Of a stretch of 64,000 nucleotides of DNA, positions 13,520 to 25,615 are shown piece by piece (the stretch's first letter is position 1; each line of letters starts with the position of its first letter). The stretch covers positions 1,614,995,711-1,615,059,710 of the forward strand of contig OY856409.1 in NCBI GenBank assembly GCA_963693085.1, given 5' to 3'. The position numbers and the translations under genes were made by a program. The notes under the pieces are model-generated. The model saw nothing but the letters and a program-made list of their open reading frames with translations. It did no database searches and had not been told where the DNA came from. The stretch is from Alisma plantago-aquatica (Eukaryota; Streptophyta; Magnoliopsida; Alismatales; Alismataceae).

Positions 13520-13545
13520 AGCCTGACAGAGTGGTATCAGATGTG
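13520..13545 (+). other. LTR end plus primer-binding site (tRNA-Met type)
   Basis: CCTGACA ends at 13528, followed by GAG and TGGTATCAGAT (from 13532). TGGTATCAGA is the usual initiator-Met tRNA primer-binding site of plant LTR retrotransposons, placed a few bases after the LTR's terminal CA. It indicates the 3' edge of a plus-strand LTR ending near 13528. The internal region that should follow is interrupted by the hAT-like element at 13859 and shows no gag or pol. Confidence 0.55.
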
Positions 13546-13858
13546 AGAAATTGAGAATTTTGAGTTGTATCCTAATGGCATGAAGCAAGTTGAGAAATTT
13601 GGGAAGAATCTTGAGTGACTTTCATGAATGAGTGTAGTACATTTATCATCATAGTGAGCATGACTTCTTAGAAATATGAATGCATTGACATATAAGAACA
13701 ACCTATGCAAGGCAAATGTAGTCAACAATCTCAAGAGAGTGACCTTGGAAGATAAAGCTTCCCCCAGTTATTTAATGAACTATATATGATTACATCTTCA
13801 CTTAAACATGAACTATATAAGGGGGTGCATGGTCCTTATCTTCTCTAGGGTCTGTTGG

Positions 13859-14766
13859 TAGGGATGAGCATCGGGTTGGGTCGGCCAGATCCGACCCGCG
13901 ACCCAGCCCGCATAACCCGATCCAGACCCGAACTCGGTTTACAATATGGGTGGGTCAGGCCTAAAATTTAAACCCATATTTTATTTGGGCTGGGTACGGG
14001 AAGAGGTAAACCCAGGCCCTAAAACTCGAATGCCCAGATTATATTTTATGTACATTTTATACATATACATCTATCTTTGTCTTGAAAGAAAAACATACAA
14101 ATTTCTTGATGCAATATGTAGTATGTACCTAACCAATGGCAACATGGATACTATGCAATCAATCAACATGATTAATAAATTCATACTAGTAAGATAACCA
14201 TCATTGACATGAATAGACATACTTGATTTCTTTATTTTGATCTCATTGTGTCCACATATAGGAGATGAATGATCTTTTTCTCAATGCATCGTAGATTATG
14301 CTCATCTTTTTACTCAAATGCCCACATGTAGGAGACAAATGATCTTTTTCCCTTCCAAAACCCATTTCATTGTATATACATATAGTATGAGGAGGTAAAA
14401 AGGCACAACATTGTGGACTCCATTGTTTTTTTACTTCTCATACATTCACATGTACCAAAAAATGATTTGTTACTATTTCAATATAGTGTATATACATTCT
14501 TTTGAAGGTTTATCACAAAATACATTTACAGTAATTCAATTTTCATGTTAGCAAGTTAGATCTAACAAAATTTGATATGCTCATTCGATGTTATATGGGC
14601 AAACCCGAATCTGGCCCGAAACCCAGCATTCTTATATGGGTCGGGTATGGGCTGACGTTTTTCAATTTTATCTGGGCCCGAACCCGGCCTGTGGCCCGCT
14701 TTAAAATGTGGGTTTGGGTTTGGGATAGGCAAAACCCGGTATAACCCGGCCTGATGCTCATCCCTA
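13859..14766 (+). mobile_element. hAT-like non-autonomous element, copy A (908 bp)
   Basis: The ends are inverted repeats: TAGGGATGAGCATCGGG at the left and ...GGCCTGATGCTCATCCCTA at the right. Identical 8-bp direct repeats TCTGTTGG flank them (13851-13858 and 14767-14774). An 8-bp duplication and TA(G)GG ends fit the hAT superfamily. About 120-150 bp at each end is packed with CCCGA, GGGTCGG and AACCCG motifs, while the middle is AT-rich and non-coding. The frame at 13946-14197 is not convincing as a gene because no hAT transposase domain can be read. A second copy in inverted orientation lies at 36889-37795. Confidence 0.88.
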
Positions 14767-14774
14767 TCTGTTGG

Positions 14775-17700
14775 CACTCATATAAAGTAACCCAAATACT
14801 TATGGATGATGGTACTTCTCCCAGTACACCTTGGGATCACAAATGTCAGAATTGGTCATTATTCACAGGAATGGGGTTGTCTTGTAGGCCTTTAGATGTC
14901 TAGAATTTCACTTGAATAGTACCATTACTAACACTCTTCTTCCTCATTGCAATATCTAGTATTAGTGATGGTGCCCACTTTGTAGAAGTCTTGATTTGTA
15001 TGTGTACTATGTGTGAGTATGCATATTTTATACTTTCTAGTGCAATTCCAAAGGAATCAAAGACAAATAAAGCTCAAGCAAAAAATTCCCAAGAGTACGT
15101 GCAATCTTTATCACCCCTTTATCAAAATTGATTACTCATGCAAGTAGGAAATCATGATAGTATCAACAATGTACAAGGAAAGAAAAAGATTCTTGAACAA
15201 TCAAGTCTTTTTGCTAATAACAAATTGGAAAACCAAAAAAAAGAGTAAGAAAAAGGTATACCCAAAATGAAAATCAGCCTAGAAAATGAAACTCAACAAA
15301 ACAAAAAACACAAAACAAAAGAAACTCGAATTGGATAAAACTTCTCATTAGAAACCCCAGATTGTTCTACCTGTCAGGAAAATCATCTCAAGAGCGGTCT
15401 TTGAAATAAGACAGCCTCCCAATCTTTGAAAAACTTAGTAAAAAGGATAATAAATAAAGAATTAAAAATTTAAAGACGTCGACTTACATTGTGAGGAAAA
15501 TAAGGAAAATTAAAATTATAATTTGAATCAGTGAGAAAACATAAAAGTACAAAAAACATGATCAGCCAAAGGTGAACAAATCAAGAAAAGAATGGTCATG
15601 AGACAAGGTAAGGATTTTCTCTAATGTGCACAAAATTTGTAATGTAACATGCATCGCCTAAGGAAATAGTATTGTGTGTGTGAACTCGAGTTCAAAAATG
15701 ATTTCAGTTTAGAACAGGGTTTTGGGTTAAAAATAGAAAAATAAATAAATAGAACCCTTTAAATGTGTGAGTCCATGGCACCTTAAGATGACCATGGACT
15801 TTGGTCATCAACCCTAAGGATTCTAGTAAATTAAGTATCCCAACTGCTTTGATGCCTTCCATTGTGGAGATCACTGGGAAAAAGTAATATTATGTGTTTT
15901 TTTGGTTTTATAGAGACATTGAGAAAAATGAAAAGATTAATTGAGTGAACGAAGACAATTGCATGAAAGAGGAATTTGAAGCAGTGAAGGCATTTGAATC
16001 CACTATCTTAAAATAATTAAGTTCACATGATATAAGCACAATCTATCAATTAGAGATACAATTTTGAGCAATACAGATACATGGTAGATGTTTTCAAACT
16101 AACTATACATCATTGTATCAGGTAATGTAACCAAGGTATGAAGTAGTAATTTAAATGCATAGTCAAAAAATAATTTAGCTCATGGATTGATATGCAAAGG
16201 ATGTGATCAACATCAAAGCAGATTGATAAACAGATGTGCATGGTCACATCAACTTGTTTAAGACAAATAGACTAGCGATGATATTATCATGAAAGTAAAA
16301 TCATAGGAATAAGAGTATTCTAGATCATGAAGAAGTGGTTGAGCAATACGATTGACCAATCACATGAACTGAAATCCAAGAACTAGTTGGAGTAGTTAAT
16401 GTTATATGATAATTTGATCTAGATGTAGTAGCTAGATAAGTAAATAGAGTGATTAGATCTAAATATAGAACCATTTATGCATCCTAACTGCTCAAAACAT
16501 CTATTTTAAAAGAAGGATGTTCTAAAGAAGAAGAGTATGTGAGTATAAAATAGAAGTATAGTCTAATCTATGGATTTAGGAGAGTCAAAAGGGGCATGAT
16601 TATTGTTGGCTATAGAGGTGTATATATGTGTGTGTGCGCGCTTTTAGGTTTTGGTTGTTTCATGACACTGGTAGATGATTTTCATGAAATGGGTAACATT
16701 CTCATATTGATTTGAGAAAGAATCAAGATTCTTATCCATGTATCACATGTTCCACAGAGAGAGACTAGTGGTAAAATGTTGTATTCTTCCACACAACACC
16801 CTTGGAGGATCATACCAACCTGCCAGTATAATCTATGAGGTCGTGAACTTTGATTTCTTATCTAAGATATGACATTTTTGAAAAGTTCCGAGTTGATCTA
16901 GTTTTAGAACTTCATGTTAATTATGAGATTCTACTTTCAAGTTTGGAATTGGAGTCAAAAAAAGGAAAAAGGATGTGAGAACTGACATCTTGAGGGACAA
17001 GTCTTTATTTTTTCTTTTATGCTCTGATTTGAAGAGAAAATAGGTAATCTGATTCAAGCAAAACTGGGGTTCACCTTATAATATTGATATGAATTATTAT
17101 TTTTTATTAAATACGTTGATTTTGTAAAAGTTTCAATGAAACTGAATTTTGAACAAGCAAGTGATTGAATATTTTATTCATGAATAATTTCAATTGGGAA
17201 GTTTAATAAAACTTTTTTGTAGAAATCTCAATCAAAGTCCAAAATGTGTGTCGCCCAGAGAAAAAGTGTCTTTTTCATGAACACTGGGCTAGTGAAAATT
17301 GGTTAATAGAACTATTTATTGGGTGGAAAATATGAAATAGATATAGACAAATTACAAAATGCCATGTCATTACTTATAGAGTCAATTCAATAATAATCAT
17401 TGGTAAACTGACTAAAAATGGCATGTCAACAAGTGTGATGTCATTGAGTTATGTTTTCATGTTTCATTTTGTAAATAATTATATTAAAAATATTTTAATG
17501 AGAAGAAACCAATAAAAAATGAGGAATTAAAGGCACCATGTAAATTGAGATGAATTCCTCAAGTCATAAATGAAGGTATGAATCATTTGATATTGAATGG
17601 ATGTGTTGTACTAACAAATTGTTAAATTCATTATTTTATAAATTGTAACATCTAAACTTTTCAAACTTAATTGGAAAAAACAAAACCCAAATTTTTATGC

Positions 17701-19062
17701 TTGATTTTTCAATATTTATATAGATGAAGTAACACAATTAAATGAGTATGATACGAAGATACATTTGAAAATGTATGATATGACTACACATGATTTTTTT
17801 GATAAAATAGTGTAGATATGGAAGTGTAAGTGTTGATCTCATAGTGTATTAGAGTTATCATACATGTACATAAATGCACCACATATGATGTTAAATGGAT
17901 TTGAAATTCCTAAATGAGTAGCAATAGGTATGTTCTCAATAAAATAATACGTTTTCAAGATAAGTTGCATGAACATTGTGAATTTCCCATTATAACTTTG
18001 TAGGGAGAATGAACGATTGTCCTTGATTTGGCTTTGAGAACAATCTGGAACACGATTCTAAGACTTGAATGTTAGACCTTGGAAATTTGTAGATGTGACA
18101 CTTAGATTGGTCTTATCCCTACATTCCTATAAATAGAATAGTATATATACTATATGTATCATGCTAATAGGAACTTTTCATTCTTTCATTTGATTTGAAA
18201 ATGTACAGTGCAATTTGATTATTGTGTATATCACAAGTATAAATATATCTATTATTTTTATACATATCTCATGTAACCAAGATCAAAATTATTTGTAGAT
18301 AGTGTTATATCTATTGTATAGTTTTTGTAGATAGCCCTATGAGTTAACAAAGGATTGAGGTTTGCAATCTTATGTTTGCCATCTCAACCCTTATACATGT
18401 ATGATGAGTCCTAAGAACAACCATCAGTTGATTTGGTGTCTACTTAGTTAACTATGAACAATCAAATTTTATGGTAATCATAATTGAAGAATAAAATACG
18501 AATAACTATTTGACATATTTTCTTCTTTCATCTTTTGATTGTGATTTGCTGACTCCATTAGTGACGAATATGATTTCTATAAATCATGTAATGCTTCCTA
18601 CTTTGTCGTTTGATTTTGATTAGAGATGTTATGTTTCTTTCACTTAAATATATGCTCAATATTATTGTTTTTATTACCTAGTTCACTCACTCAGTTCTAC
18701 TATTCGTAGTTTTAAAATCTTTTTCTATATGATCATAGGTTTCCTCTACTCACGTTGGACATAGTAGTCCATAGTGATCCTCCTTGTAAATATTTCAGCT
18801 GGAGTCTTTTTTTCTTAAAATACTGATATAGAGAACACCTCTTTCACCATAATTCACATCCAGATCTCGATTACACAAGCACTAAATATGAAGCAACCGT
18901 CTAGTACTGTATGAAGAAAATTTTGGTACAGTGCCAAAAGTTGAAAAGTTTCGAGACAAGTGAGAGGATAAAAACTATACAAGTAGTTGTTATTAGTAAT
19001 AGAAGTCATTAAGAACACTACCAACTTTAAATCAAAATTGTACCAATATAAATACTAAACAC
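14775..19062. other. AT-rich intergenic DNA, no gene seen
   Basis: There are no open frames over about 60 codons with recognisable content. There is a short TG/CG tract near 16620-16645 (TGTGTGTGTGCGCGC). No transposon ends were identified. This may be very old retroelement sequence, but nothing visible supports an assignment. Confidence 0.5.
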
Positions 19063-19299
19063 TACTGGAAATATGTTAAAATTTATATACATTATTTTTT
19101 AAATAAGTTATATACATACTTTTATATAAATTTATGTATTTCATATTTATACAACCTACAGTGAGCATTTTTAAAGTAAATAATGCTTATAAACTAGTAT
19201 AAATACATTATGTATTTTTAAATTAAATAGTGCTCATTAATATGTATTATAATACTTACTTTATATGTGTACAACGTTAAGTGCTTTTACAAATTATTA

Positions 19300-19575
19300 T
19301 GTGGCACTCTATCTCTCTCCTTCCACTACTTTTTACTTTATATAATACAAACTCTCTCTCCATCCACTACTTCTCTCTTTATATTTAGTACACCATCTCT
19401 CTCCATCTACTATTCATTTTATTAATTTATGACATTTTCTCTCTCCATCCACTCCTCTTTAGTCTATTTATTACGCCCTCTCTCTATCCACTACCTATTT
19501 GTGTCTATTAACTACAGTCACTCTCTCTCATTCCACTATCTCCCTCTCTATTCCAATTTAGACTCTCTCTGTCCA
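19300..19575 (+). repeat. CT-rich degenerate tandem repeat
   Basis: About six copies of a roughly 50-60-bp unit are present, each beginning CTCTCTC(C/T)ATCCACTAC and followed by an AT-rich spacer such as TTTATTATATT. The copies have diverged. A CACTA-like string (CACTACTGGAAATATG) lies about 240 bp upstream near 19065, so this may be the subterminal region of an old element, though no partner end was found. The LTR retrotransposon is inserted just to its right. Confidence 0.6.
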
Positions 19576-19640
19576 CTGACAATAATAACTTTATCTATGT
19601 CCTATCATAAAGCAATTATGGCCATTTTCAAAGTTGAGAC

Positions 19641-21052
19641 TGACACACGTGTAACGTGTGTGTAATACACAAGTGTATGTGTCGAAGTAATATGCGATTA
19701 TGAGTCTCGAGTTATTGAACACAGGGAGTTGTGAGGTTAAAGACTATTACTAATTAGGATTTAACAGCTAAGTTGAAAATAAGAGTTGATTAGTTGTTTA
19801 ATTAACTAAGAATAAAAAGTAAATCTAACTAAGGTTGTTGTGATCAAGAAGGGATGAATTCCTTAGGACTTTTGGTTTCACCACGGGAAACACTAAATCT
19901 AATCCCTAATTATTAATATAACTCCCTGCTAATCCTAAATAAAGAGCTTGTAGTTAGAACTACCTGCTTTCTCAGTATAATTCTCCTACCTAATATAAAG
20001 CCAATTCCTTTCTCATAGTAAAGTGATTCATTAGTTAGGTTCTTTTAGTTTAACTATGGGTAATCTCCTCCTATTTATGCCACGTATTTCCCAAGGGACG
20101 CCGATAAACGGGTGAGCCTATGTATTTCTAACCATTAATCCCCTTTTCAGCAGTAATTAAGGATCTGATACGCTAATTGTGGTGATCAAGCACAATAAGG
20201 ACATGCGATTTCTATAGATTCATATTCAAAAATTAAGAGGAAAATATATATTAACTCATAAGAATCGGACACAATGAATATATGGGCTACTCTCGGGTCC
20301 TAAGGAATTAAGGTTTTTAGTTAAAAATAGACGACATGGTATCACACTAAGTCAAAAAGATGTAAAACATGAATTTAGAGATACAATAAGTTGGAGAAAG
20401 GATTAAAGAGTGGATCTGGATAAAATGGAGATGATTTACAGTCGTTTCCGCCGCCAAAATGTCTTTGAGGTCTGTTGGGTAGGGTTCCTCCACTTTTCTT
20501 CCTCCGTTAGGCTGTCGTATCATCCTCCTGTGATGGATCTTTCAATTTCGGTTCTAATGGTGCCATTTATAGCCGTCGTACATGTTTAGGTCAAGAGGAA
20601 ATCTAAAATATAATTTTTAATACAATATGTGTTAGATTTAACACATTAAAACTTGGTCTGAAGTGTCTGAGTTGGTGGTACCAAGTTGGAATTCAGTACC
20701 ATTAACTTCTTCACAGTAAAAAAAATCATTTTCTTTTTGATATGGAGCAAAAAATATTTGTACTATGATGCCATATCAGTACCACTGAGTTGTAAGTCGA
20801 TGGTATCGACTTTGCTCCAGTAAATAATAATTATCTGTAATAAAATAATCAATGGATAAAATCAAATAATTATTATAATAATTAAAACATGTAAAATGCA
20901 TGTAAATACGTGCAAAAATATAAGAAATGATGCACAAGTGATTTTTACTAATTTGGTAAAATATATATTAAAAATATATTCAAGTTAGCACAAATGACAA
21001 AGAAAATAACCAAATTAGATATCAAAATAATGATAATTTGTGCATACATCAC
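19641..21052 (-). repeat. 3' LTR of the non-autonomous retrotransposon
   Basis: This is a direct repeat of 24233-25610, with the two differing by scattered substitutions and small indels. On the minus strand it starts TGATGTATGCACAAATT, next to the polypurine tract, and ends in ...GTGTGTCA at the GAGAC duplication. Divergence between the two LTRs suggests an insertion that is not very recent. Both contain the same internal blocks, for example GGGACGC(C/T)GATA and AGCAGTAATTAAGGATCTG. Confidence 0.93.
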
Positions 21053-21085
21053 ACCCCTAAGCTTGAATATTGCTCGTCCTCGAGC
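21053..21085 (-). other. Polypurine tract with hairpin beside the 3' LTR
   Basis: On the minus strand the sequence reads TTGCTCGAGGACGAGCAA, a stem with a short loop, then ATATTCAAGCTTAGGGGTG, then the LTR start TGATG. A purine-rich tract directly before the 3' LTR is the plus-strand primer of LTR elements. A second, similar block (CCCCCTAAGCTTGAATATG on the plus strand) occurs inside the element near 22599-22617. Confidence 0.7.
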
Positions 21086-22569
21086 AACACTGCACCTAGA
21101 TTTGTTTGAAATAGTCAACAAGAAGACAAGTACCTATGAATGACTTTATCTAACCACCCTCCGTCAATCGGTCTCAAACTGGTCCTTGCCCACTGAACAA
21201 GTAGCTACTCTGAAGCGATCAATAATTTTCATAATAGATGTCCACAACAAGATCAATGTAAACCACTATCAATAAGAAGTAGTTAATATCATAGCCAATA
21301 GTACACATGCTTGATGCACCATGTGATCTCCCTATCTACATTGCTCTGATCTACCTAAATAAACTACTTGGAAGTAGATCCTCAAATAAACATAGATGAG
21401 GGGAATAAGCATATCAGTGGCCTACCATACAAAGCAATGGGTGGAAAAGATGGAAGGCTATGAAAATAGGATTCACAAAAATAATACAAATTATTTATGC
21501 AAGAAGTAAAAATATGATGCACATGTATGATGGATAAAATGTGAATTTATAAATTCTAATGAATATTTTTTTTGGTGGAATGATGCATGCAACGGATGTC
21601 TCATCCTAATGATGAGTATAGGTGGATAGGTGTTTACAAATAAAACTTCCACAATTCCCTTGTTTATTTCTTAGAGAGAATATGACACTAAATTGAAAAT
21701 TCTATTTCCTCCTTTTCTCTTTTTTTCAATAACTCTTTTTCTCTACCTTGTTATTTTTAGAAAGATAAATAGGTCATGCTTAGGCTTTTTTTACTTTTTT
21801 TTGGAGAAAGAGTAAGGAGATACAACTTTTTTTACACTCTTTCATGACATAAGATCATAGAAGATTTCAAATATGTAACACCTTATGAAATATGCAATGC
21901 AAATGAAACTATATGCAATTTTGCTACACAAACTACAAATGCTCAAAAGATGATATGAATTTTTTTTTCTAATGCATAATAAAATGAACTAACTATATGC
22001 TCCCTATCATGCCATGTAATGCATACAAGAGAAAAATAACTTGGATTAAACTTGATCATCCTGTGGTGGTGAATGAAAATGAATGGAAGGTGGATGAGAT
22101 CATGTGACTAAGAAATAATGTCTTTCCCAACCATGATATGTCCCTCTTCTATCAACTTATGTAACAGGGTAGCCTTAGAGTTTATTTCTAGAATTCACAT
22201 TAAAGATCACATTATTGTTTGGTTGGTTTGGACTCAAACATCATCGTCATAACACAATCCATAGGGTTAAGTTAGGTTTTTCATTCATTCAGTATGTCTT
22301 CAAGCTGACTAATCCAAACAATTCCTCTAGTTATGTACTCTTAAACATAACAATTTTGCTTAAAGTGCAAAGCATAAGAACACATTCAGTTTTCAACAAT
22401 TATCAGAATTGATACCACATCATCAAGAAATGGCTAATCCTAATCAAAATTTTATATTTTTTCCACAAGTACACTAGATAGAAGTGGACTCTAAAAACAA
22501 AATGAAAAATCTATTTTTTTCTTGAAACAAAAACATGTAGACGTATGATAAAAAGAAAAGATGCAAGAG

Positions 22570-22650
22570 GTAAAGATATAAGAACCATTCCATTCCTCCC
22601 CCTAAGCTTGAATATGACATTTCCCCCAATGTCAAAAGCAAAGGAAGATA
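22570..22650 (-). other. Second, internal polypurine-like tract
   Basis: The plus strand reads ATTCCTCCCCCTAAGCTTG, then AATATGACATTTCCCCC. In reverse complement this is a purine tract closely resembling the tract beside the 3' LTR. It may be a central priming site or the relic of an older 3' end. A similar CCTCCCCCAAACTTAC string occurs far away at 38625-38640. Confidence 0.4.
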
Positions 22651-23019
22651 AATGGAACAGATGTACCAATATGTGAGGTAAGATTCGGGGCAAAAGATGG
22701 GTGGGAGGGATCCACATTAAGACATGTCCTCCAATAAGCACTCGAGCTTGGTGAAGTGTCAACACTTTCTTAGCTTGTGAGATGTCACTAATGAAAAGTC
22801 GATACTACCGACAGTGAAGTTGGTGGTATCGACTCAGTGCGTCCCTGCACACTAAATACACATATCAAGGCACCTTTTTTTACTTGCATCAAAACTAGAT
22901 ATCACAATCTACAAATAGGAATGTAAAAGTAGAATTTAAAGTTTAACAAAATAAACCTAATTGGTGGGTTTCCTCCTACAAGCTCCCTTTTTTAACTTCC
23001 TAGGATGGACACATGTCAA

Positions 23020-24012
23020 TCAACAATAATCAGGTGGTCGTGGAGTAAGATGAAGCTCTCTCAGCCTCTTCCTTCTAAACTTTTGGTACCTTGCAACAAT
23101 GATAAGAAACAAATAATAGTCAAAAGACCAACATGTATTGTTGACATTCCATTTCAAAAGTAAATTATTATTGTAATGATCATGAACATGAACTACAACC
23201 AATTCTTGATGTGGGAGCACATGCAGAAATAGGTAGTCATGAGGTGAAATGTATAAAGAAGATTGCTCCTTAATTTCTATGACCATCCCCAATGGATCAC
23301 TCCTATCTACACATAATGGAGGGATTACATCAAAGGTGAGTTTGTATGTCTCCTACTCTTCTAATAATCTAATTCCCCCACATTCATTAATATCCTCACA
23401 AAAATTTTCAAAATTATCTTCTGGATATATATCCCATATAGGATACCCCATAAGGAAATGAAGAGATGGGTCTTGTGGTGAATGAATTATGTGATGGGTA
23501 ATGGAAAATTCCTCCACCTTTTCACTCTCAGTAGCCTCTTCGTCACTCTCTTTCTCCTCTCTAAGATCACTAACAAATAAAGCACCTTCTGGATCCTCCT
23601 CTCCTTCACTCATATCCCAAATACATGTATCAAAATTATCTTCCACCTTATTTGCATCATTCTCCTCATTTTCCTCATCAGATCCCCAATCATATTCAAG
23701 ATCAATCCTAGGAGTCAAGGGTGTGGGTGTGGGCTCAATGGAAGGGCATGGTAGAGGTGATTCTAAAACTTCTTTTAGTATGTTCTCCTCACTCTCTAAT
23801 TCCTTATCCTCAATCTCAACTTCTTCCATTTTCTCTATTCTACCCCATCCTCCATTAGAAATAGGACTTCAACGATTTGAAACATATTGAACCATAAACT
23901 GAATATGCTCACGATGAATTTCCTTTGGGTTTTTCCCAAGTTGTGATGAAGGTGAACTCAGACACCTATAGTCTACATGTGCATTTCCACACTCAAAACA
24001 AATATGGGTCAT
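23020..24012 (-). pseudogene. Interrupted ORF with zinc-knuckle-like motif and acidic region
   Basis: A single frame runs from the ATG at 24012 to the stop at 23020 (331 codons), broken by two in-frame stops, TGA at 23869-23871 and TAG at 23353-23355. The first part encodes MTHICFECGNAHVDYRC, a CX2CX3HX4C cluster one residue shorter than the classical retroviral zinc knuckle (CX2CX4HX4C), then HREHIQFMVQYVSNR. The middle (from the Met at 23829) is very acidic (EVEIEDKELESEEN, DWGSDEENEENDAN). The C-terminal part is basic near RYQKFRRKRLRE. I infer a gag-like or nucleic-acid-binding protein of the non-autonomous element. No exact family is claimed. The shared frame across both stops is the main evidence that it was once one gene. 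Confidence 0.6.
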
Positions 24013-24194
24013 GTGCTTTTTTAACTTTTTTTTAATTGAAAGAAGACTAACTACAAAGAAATATTTAGATGAATATGTACAATGCCTAAACTAACAGTAA
24101 AGTTTTATGTAATGAAAATGGGAAGAATAAAAAATATAAAAAAAGGAAAATAAAAACAATGGCCTAGAGTGACCAATCCTAACTTTTCATAGCG

Positions 24195-24232
24195 TTAACC
24201 ATGCCAACTCCCCAACAACGACACTAAAAACT
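24195..24232 (-). other. Primer-binding-site region beside the 5' LTR
   Basis: The plus strand reads CCAACTCCCCAACAACGACA just left of the right-hand LTR. Its reverse complement resembles the TGGCGCCGTTGCCGGGGAGT sequence that follows the 5' LTR in many Athila/Tat-type elements, with several substitutions. This fixes the element's orientation as minus. Confidence 0.65.
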
Positions 24233-25610
24233 TGACACGTGTGTAACATGCATGTAATACGTAAGTGTACGTGTCGAAGTAATATGGGATTATAAGTCCC
24301 GAGTTATCGAACACTTGGAGTTGTGAGGTTAAAGACTATTACTAATTAGGATTGATCAGCTAAGCTGAAAACAAGAGTTGATTGGTTGTTTAATTAACAA
24401 AGAACAAAAAGTAAATCTAACTAAGGTTGTTGTGATCAAGAAGGGATGAATTCCTTAGGACTTTCGATTTTAATATAACTCCCTCCTAATCTTAAATAAA
24501 GAGCATGTAGTTAGAAACTACATGCTTTTGTAGTGCAATTCCCCAACCTAATCTAAAGTCAATTCCTTTCTCATAGTAATTGATTCATTAGTTAGGTGCT
24601 TTTAGTTTAACTCTGGGTAATCTCTTCCCGTTTATGCCCCACATTTCCCAAGGGACGCTGATACACGGGGTCAACATATGTGTTTGTAACCTTTAATCTC
24701 CTTTTCAGCAGTAATTAAGGATCTGATACGCTAATTGTAGTGATCAAGCACAATAAGGACATGCGATTTCCATAGATTCATATTCAAAAATTAAGAGGAA
24801 AATATATATTAACTCATAAGAATCAGACACAATGCATACCCAGACTACTCACGGGTCCTAAGGAATTAAGGTTTTTAGCCGAAAATAGGCGACATGGTAT
24901 CACAATAAGTCGAAAAGATGTAAAATATGAATTTCGAGATACAGTAAGTTGGAGAAAGGGTTAAAGAGTGGATCTGGAGAAGATGAAGATGATTTGTCGT
25001 CGTTTCTGCTGCCAAAATACCTCTGAAGTCCGCCGGGTAGGGTTCCTCCACTTTTCTTCCTCTATTCGGCTGTCGTATCATCCTCCCGTAATAGATCTTT
25101 CAATTTCAGTTCTAATGGTTCCTTTTATAGCCGTCGTACATGTTTAGGTCAAGAGGAAATCTAAAATATATTTTTTAATATAATTTGTGTTAGTTTTAAC
25201 ACATTAAAATTTGGTCTGCAACATCTGAGTCGGTGGTACTGAGTTGGAAGTCGGTACCATGACTTCTTCACGGTAAAAAAAAATCATTTTCCTTTTTGAT
25301 CTGGAACAAAAAATATTTATACTCTGATGTCATGTCGGTGTCACCGAGTTGCAAGTAGGTGGTATCAACTTTGCTCCAGTAAATAATAATTATCTATAAT
25401 AAAATAATCAATGAATAAAATCAAATAATTATTATAATAATTAAAACTTGTAAAATACATGTAAATACATGCAAAAATATAAGAAATGATGCACAAGTGA
25501 TTTTTACTAATTTGGCAAAATATGTATTAAAAAGATATTCAATTAAAAGTAAATGACAAAGAAAATAACCAAATTAGATATCAAAATAACGACGATTTGT
25601 GCATATATCA
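24233..25610 (-). repeat. 5' LTR of the non-autonomous retrotransposon
   Basis: This is the right-hand direct repeat matching 19641-21052. On the minus strand it starts TGATATATGCACAAATC at 25610 and ends ...CACACGTGTCA at 24233. It is slightly shorter than its partner because of small deletions, for example near 24470, where the segment around TTCACCACGGGAAACAC is missing. The GAGAC target duplication follows at 25611. Confidence 0.93.
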
Positions 25611-25615
25611 GAGAC

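Larger units (their letters stand above)
19641..25610 (-). mobile_element. Complete non-autonomous LTR retrotransposon (5.97 kb)
   Basis: Two long direct repeats (19641-21052, 1,412 bp; 24233-25610, 1,378 bp) both start TGACAC and end in TCA. Perfect 5-bp target duplications GAGAC flank the whole (19636-19640 and 25611-25615). Orientation is minus. The segment beside the right LTR (about 24195-24232) is, in reverse complement, a decayed TGGCGCCGTTGCCGGGGA-type sequence, as found after the 5' LTR of Athila/Tat-like Gypsy elements. A polypurine tract (CTTAGGGGTG on the minus strand) abuts the left LTR. The 3.18-kb interior has no protease, reverse transcriptase or integrase, so the element depends on others. 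It holds one interrupted ORF. Confidence 0.93.
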
